Source: Kribbella sp. VKM Ac-2569 | GTDB taxonomy: Bacteria > Actinomycetota > Actinomycetes > Propionibacteriales > Kribbellaceae | Length of the DNA stretch: 64,000 nt | Assembly: GCF_004216905.1 (NCBI RefSeq) | Contig: NZ_SGXJ01000009.1 | Location: 62,001-126,000, forward strand | Reading direction: 5' to 3' | Part shown: positions 60,278 through 64,000 of the stretch, one piece after another | How positions within the stretch are numbered: the first letter of the stretch is position 1 | Layout of the letters: each line of letters starts with the position of its first letter | Made by a program: the position numbers and the translations under genes | Notes under the pieces: model-generated | Seen by the model: the letters and a program-made list of their open reading frames with translations, nothing else | Databases searched by the model: none | Told to the model about the DNA's origin: nothing

Positions 60278-60721
60278 ATGAGTGAGGTCAGTCGGGAGTA
60301 TTACGGCAGTTACAGCGTGGACGACGAGGACCAGCTGCAGTTCTCCGACACGCTCGACGGGCGTGGGGTCTCCGACCTGCTCGACGAGGGCTATTCACCA
60401 CCGGAGAAGTGGTCGGCCGGCGAAGGTTTCGGTACGACTGCGGCGGAGGCGTTACGCGGTGAGACCTTCGAGCAGCGGCTCGCCCAGGAGGAACCGGACA
60501 TCGATCCGTACGCCGTGCCGTTGGAGGATGTCGACGGCCCGGAGATCGGCCGGGACCGCGCCGGCCGGTTGGTGGCCCCGGACGAGGGCTCGCACTTCGA
60601 TCTGGAGGAAGAGCTCGTGGCCGCCGACGTCGGGATCGACGGAGGTGCCGCGAGCGCCGAGGAAGCCGCGATCCACGTCGTGGACGACGAACCGCTCGAG
60701 CCCGACGAGATCGACTCATGA
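60278..60721 (+). CDS. DUF5709 family protein
   Basis: This 147-residue acidic protein matches DUF5709. It shows YYGSYSVDDEDQLQFSDTL, LDEGYSPPEKWS, GRDRAGRLV and AAIHVVDDE. No function is known. TAGGAGG before the ATG is a strong ribosome site. It overlaps the next gene by 4 bp (ATGA), so the two are co-translated. The 246-bp leader (60032-60277) contains GGGTAA near 60201, a possible stress-sigma -10 element. Confidence 0.85.
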   Translation: MSEVSREYYGSYSVDDEDQLQFSDTLDGRGVSDLLDEGYSPPEKWSAGEGFGTTAAEALRGETFEQRLAQEEPDIDPYAVPLEDVDGPEIGRDRAGRLVAPDEGSHFDLEEELVAADVGIDGGAASAEEAAIHVVDDEPLEPDEIDS

Positions 60722-61713
60722 GAACACTGGCGAAGGACGCCGGGCGTGACCTGACCGTGGTCGAGAACGATGAGCTGCGAAGGTACGAGTTACTCGCCGC
60801 AGGGACGACGGTTGGAACCCTCGACTTCCGGCTCCTGGGCCGGCGGCGTGTCCTGGGGCATACCGAGATCGCGGCTGATCAGCGTGGCCGTGGACTCAGT
60901 ACGGCGCTGATCAAGGCGGTCCTCGACGACCTCGTCACCACGGGCGTCCGGGTCACGAACTACTGTCCCGCGGTCGAGCGTTTCCTTCAGGGCAATCCGG
61001 AGTACGCCGTGGTGCTCGATCCGGAGCACCCACCGATGCCGGCGGGCCGGAGGCAGCACGCCCCGCTGCAGCAGTTCGTGCACGTGCAGCACTCCAGACT
61101 CAGAGAACTCGCCGCGCGCTCCCAAGATCCGAACCTCGACGGATTCGAACGGCGCCGTACCACGGACCAGTTCGCGGCCGTAGCCGCGCAACACGCCGCG
61201 GCCGTCGCCGACGTACTGCTCACCGCCGCCAGGACGTCCTCCGGTGACGACGCCGCGGTTCTGCTCCACAATCTGAGACAGTTCGAGCAGGCGCTGAGAG
61301 TACTCAAAGGCAGGGCGTACGGCGACGCGCGCTTCCTGAATCTCAGCGCAGCCGAAACCTGGCAAGAAGCCGAACGTCTGCTGACCGAGCACGAATCGAC
61401 CGAGGCGCGGATCGTGTCCGGCCTCGAGCGGCTCCATGGCGCCGACCAGGCCAATGACATGGCCCGGACTCTGGCGCAACGGCAGTGGAGTTCGCCGACG
61501 CGACCGCACCCGAACTCGCCGCACGCCGGTGTCGCCGGACGACTGGCACGTCAGCTGTGGCGCATCGCCGACTCGACCTGGGACGAGCTGGAGGGGCGCG
61601 GGCTTCCGACCGAACCGGCGGAGCCCGCGAATCAGCATTCGGCCTTCTCCCATTACCTGTTCGGGACCGCCGACGACCCCGATCCAACAGATCAGGATCC
61701 TGAAAAGCGGTAA
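60718..61713 (+). CDS. small GNAT domain fused to a hemerythrin-like helical domain
   Basis: Residues about 10-105 are the third short GNAT domain (GHTEIAADQRGRGLSTALI, TNYCPAVERFL). Residues about 125-255 are helical with spaced His (FAAVAAQHAAAVADVLL, RLLTEHESTEARI), resembling hemerythrin-like bundles. The di-iron ligand set cannot be confirmed by eye. It is coupled to DUF5709 by an ATGA overlap. A role in stress response is a guess. Confidence 0.75.
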   Translation: MRTLAKDAGRDLTVVENDELRRYELLAAGTTVGTLDFRLLGRRRVLGHTEIAADQRGRGLSTALIKAVLDDLVTTGVRVTNYCPAVERFLQGNPEYAVVLDPEHPPMPAGRRQHAPLQQFVHVQHSRLRELAARSQDPNLDGFERRRTTDQFAAVAAQHAAAVADVLLTAARTSSGDDAAVLLHNLRQFEQALRVLKGRAYGDARFLNLSAAETWQEAERLLTEHESTEARIVSGLERLHGADQANDMARTLAQRQWSSPTRPHPNSPHAGVAGRLARQLWRIADSTWDELEGRGLPTEPAEPANQHSAFSHYLFGTADDPDPTDQDPEKR

Positions 61714-61788
61714 GGCCGGATCCTCGATCGGCACACAAGTAGGGACAGTCCGGGCTACTCCGGCCCGGTACGGATCGAGGAGAAGCTC

Positions 61789-62562
61789 ATGAGTGGGTAC
61801 TTCGAAGGCCGCAAGCTCATCGTGGTCGGTGGAAGCAGCGGTATGGGCCGGCAAACCGCAGTGAACGTTGTCGGGCGAGGCGGCAAGGCAGTCATCGTCG
61901 GGCGTCAGCAGGACAAGGTCGACGAGACGGTCGCCGAACTCGGCAAGAAGAGCGAAGCCTGGGGCATCACCGCGGACCTGGCCGACCGCAAGCAGGTCGA
62001 GGACGTGCAGGAGCAGCTCGCCGCGGAACACCCCGATGCCACGCTGCTGGTCAACGCGGCCGGCTTCTTCATCCCCGGGGGATTCCTCGACTACAGCCAG
62101 GAGGACTACGACGCCTACCTGGAGCTGAGCCGGGCCACGTTCTTCCTCACCCAGACCGTCGTACGGGGAATGAAGGCCGCGGGCTCTGGTGGCGCGATCG
62201 TCAACATCGGCAGCATGTGGGCCCACCAGGCGATCGCGGCGACGCCGGCGACCGCGTACTCGATGGCGAAGGCCGGCCTGCATGCGCTGACGCACAATCT
62301 GGCCATGGAACTGGCGGCCGACGGCATTCGCGTCAACGCGGTCGCGCCCGCAGTGGTGGCCACGCCGCTGTACGAGGGATTCATCCCGGCCGACAAACTC
62401 GAGGAGACCGTGAAGAGCTTCGACGGCTTCCACCCCCTCGGGCGAGTCGGAACCGCCCAGGACATCGCCTCCTCGATCGTCTTCCTCCTCTCCCCGGAGG
62501 CCAGCTGGATCACCGGAGCAATCCTGAACGTCGACGGCGGCGTCATGGCCGGCCGCAACTAA
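61789..62562 (+). CDS. short-chain dehydrogenase/reductase
   Basis: This 257-residue classical SDR has GGSSGMGRQTA at the coenzyme site, R at the end of strand 2 (VGRQQDK, so probably NADP), NAAGFFIPGG, Ser in NIGSMW, YSMAKAG and ILNVDGGVMAGRN at the end. AGGAGAAG precedes the ATG. Its substrate is unknown; it is followed by a dehalogenase-like hydrolase. Confidence 0.9.
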   Translation: MSGYFEGRKLIVVGGSSGMGRQTAVNVVGRGGKAVIVGRQQDKVDETVAELGKKSEAWGITADLADRKQVEDVQEQLAAEHPDATLLVNAAGFFIPGGFLDYSQEDYDAYLELSRATFFLTQTVVRGMKAAGSGGAIVNIGSMWAHQAIAATPATAYSMAKAGLHALTHNLAMELAADGIRVNAVAPAVVATPLYEGFIPADKLEETVKSFDGFHPLGRVGTAQDIASSIVFLLSPEASWITGAILNVDGGVMAGRN

Positions 62563-62733
62563 CGACCGAACCGGGCTCCGCACCGCATTGTCAGGACTGT
62601 CAAGTAAGAAACCGATCTGTACCGGCGGCCAACTCGTACGAGTGCAGCCGCCGGACCGGTCGGGTGATCTGGATCGATACCGCCGCCGAACGCGCGCTCG
62701 ATCACATCCGGCTGGAATGAGTGTGGAGTGCCC
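62563..62733. other. spacer between SDR and hydrolase
   Basis: These 171 bp contain a start-less frame reading RRTGRVIWIDTAAERALDHI up to TGA at 62718. It looks protein-like and may be the end of a lost gene, but I cannot assign it. Confidence 0.3.
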
Positions 62734-63606
62734 ATGACGAGTTTTCGGACCGTGTCCGCCGGCGGGCTCGAGGTCTTCTACCGCGAAGCGGGTAAGCCGG
62801 GAGCACCGAAACTCCTACTGCTGGGTGGATTCCCCTCCTCGTCCCACCAGTTCCGGAACCTGATGCCGGCGCTGGACGACAGGTTCCACCTGGTCTCGAT
62901 CGACTATCCCGGCTTCGGGAACACCGAGCTGCCGGATCCTGCCGGCTGGGACTACACCTTCGACCACCTCGCAGAGATCGTCGACGAGACGTTGCTCGCC
63001 ATCGACTTCACCGGACCGATGGGGCTGTACATGCAGGATCACGGCGGCCCTGTCGGCAACCGGCTGATCTCGCTTCATCCGGACTGGCTGCGGTGGCAGG
63101 TCATCCAGAACGCCAATGTCTACGAGGAAGGGTTCGCCGAGCTCTGGGACGGGATGCGCAACGGCCTCTGGACCGACCGCAACGCCGAGACCGAAACGCC
63201 GATCGACGTCGTGCTCGAGCCGGAGACGGTAAAGGCCATCTACCTGACCGGACACCGCGATCCGGCGAGGATCAGCCCGGACAACTGGAACCTCGACCTG
63301 CACTTCCTCACCCGGCCGAATGCGCGCCGCGCGCAACTGGATCTGTTCTACGACTACCGGACGAACGCCGCCATGTACCCGGCCTGGCAGGCGCGGCTGC
63401 GCCGTGACCAGCCCAGAACGCTGATTTGCTGGGGGCAGGGCGACATCTTCTTCACCCCTGCCGGCGGAGAGGCCTACCTCCGCGATCTCCCTGACGCGAA
63501 ACTGGTCCGCCTCGACTCCGGACACTTCGCGCTGGAGGACTGCCTGCAACAGATCGCCGACGAGATCAACACCTTCTACGACGAGATCGTCAAGGAGTGG
63601 TGCTGA
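62734..63606 (+). CDS. alpha/beta hydrolase, haloalkane dehalogenase-like
   Basis: This 290-residue alpha/beta hydrolase has a nucleophile loop reading MQDHGGPVG, with Asp102 in place of Ser. That is the pattern of haloalkane dehalogenases and epoxide hydrolases. GGFPSSSHQFRNL forms the oxyanion region, and DSGHFALED supplies the C-terminal His. ATG 62734 has GGAG at good spacing; GTG 62728 was rejected. Halide-binding residues cannot be confirmed, so epoxide hydrolysis remains possible. Confidence 0.85.
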   Translation: MTSFRTVSAGGLEVFYREAGKPGAPKLLLLGGFPSSSHQFRNLMPALDDRFHLVSIDYPGFGNTELPDPAGWDYTFDHLAEIVDETLLAIDFTGPMGLYMQDHGGPVGNRLISLHPDWLRWQVIQNANVYEEGFAELWDGMRNGLWTDRNAETETPIDVVLEPETVKAIYLTGHRDPARISPDNWNLDLHFLTRPNARRAQLDLFYDYRTNAAMYPAWQARLRRDQPRTLICWGQGDIFFTPAGGEAYLRDLPDAKLVRLDSGHFALEDCLQQIADEINTFYDEIVKEWC

Positions 63607-63742
63607 TGCCGCCATGGGAAGTCCGTCCGACGGTCGAGGACGGGCTCGCGAGGATCGACGGCACTGGCGACTGTCGCGGCCGGTAAGGCCGAGGCTCGGA
63701 CCGGACACAGAATCTGCGAAAGTCTCGACTGAGAGGAAGACA

Positions 63743-64000
63743 GTGCGCGCATCGATCGACGGCGTTCTCATCGCCGACGCAACCGCCGAACACACCGTCA
63801 CGATCGAGGGGAGTCGCTATTTCCCTCCGGAATCGCTGACCATCGGGTCCTTGAAAGAGAGCCCGACCCCCTATGTCTGCCCTTGGAAGGGGCAGGCTCG
63901 CTACTACAGCGTGGAGACGCCGCATCACGAGTACGTTGACGCGGCGTGGTGTTATCCGCATCCCAAGCGATCGGCGATAGAGAACGTCGGACACGACTTC
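63743..64000 (+). CDS. DUF427 domain protein (3' end outside window)
   Basis: The 86 visible codons match DUF427: DGVLIADATAEHTVTIEG, RYFPPESL, TPYVCPWKGQARYYS and DAAWCYPHPK. The family has no established function. GTG at 63743 follows GAGAGGAAG. The frame is open at the right edge, so the end is missing. Confidence 0.85.
   Translation, partial: MRASIDGVLIADATAEHTVTIEGSRYFPPESLTIGSLKESPTPYVCPWKGQARYYSVETPHHEYVDAAWCYPHPKRSAIENVGHDF

Noticed and set aside
63607..63742. 26-codon frame after the dehalogenase-like gene
   Set aside because: Short, no recognisable motif and no good ribosome site.
1..64000. prophage, insertion sequence, CRISPR array or biosynthetic gene cluster
   Set aside because: No transposase, integrase, phage structural gene, regular short repeats, or PKS/NRPS/lanthipeptide-type gene was seen in either strand.

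Overview
The window is about 70% GC, has tightly packed genes with frequent ATGA/GTGA start-stop overlaps, and uses many GTG starts. It carries CUT1 sugar importers without their own ATPase and many IclR, TetR, MarR, HxlR and MocR regulators. This fits a soil actinomycete, most likely of the Propionibacteriales (Kribbella-like); the genus is an inference from gene content and style. I saw no rRNA, tRNA, CRISPR array, transposase or phage gene.

Layout. 1-1.8 kb: two alpha/beta hydrolases, the first cut by the left window edge. 1.9-9.0 kb (minus strand): a DHA2 efflux pump followed by cydA, cydB, a 74-codon membrane ORF, cydD and cydC, facing a MarR gene. 9.7-10.6 kb: an OhrR-like regulator and a small membrane gene separated by a palindrome. 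10.7-13.3 kb: a secreted GH16 glucanase with three golvesin-like and two FN3 modules. 13.6-21.9 kb: an IclR-controlled unit with a CUT1 sugar importer, a DHDPS-family aldolase, an enolase-superfamily dehydratase, an SDR, a YesL-like protein and a second IclR regulator. 22.0-31.1 kb: the two halves of plant Tm-1 as separate genes, a MocR regulator, a cupin, a second CUT1 importer, a Gfo/Idh/MocA dehydrogenase and a sugar isomerase.

31.2-38.4 kb: a PucR/PaaE deletion scar, HxlR plus SDR, a YhgE-like protein that seems internally shortened, a TAT-type metallo-hydrolase, and an 890-residue protein with two TIM barrels around an HPPD-like domain. 38.5-42.3 kb: a ThuA-like protein, a PQQ-type propeller with a cupredoxin-like tail, and an IclR regulator; a hairpin holds the stop codons of the last two. 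42.5-50.1 kb: aldehyde dehydrogenase, TPP enzyme and a branched-chain-type ABC importer. 50.3-54.0 kb: TetR, a quinate/shikimate-type dehydrogenase, an MHS transporter and a metallo-hydrolase. 54.1-64.0 kb: a secreted protein, several decayed genes, an MFS pump, three genes with the same small GNAT domain, two paralogous TetR genes, DUF5709, SDR, a dehalogenase-like hydrolase and a DUF427 gene cut by the right edge.

How they work together. Most of the window is catabolic. The best-supported new idea is a scattered shikimate/quinate regulon: a near-identical 16-bp sequence lies before the three-domain dehydroshikimate-dehydratase-like gene and between the shikimate dehydrogenase and MHS transporter 13.5 kb away. 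Import, oxidation to 3-dehydroshikimate and dehydration to protocatechuate would then be controlled together. The IclR unit at 13.6-20.5 kb looks like sugar-acid catabolism with altered active-site residues in two enzymes. At least five gene fragments mark past deletions.
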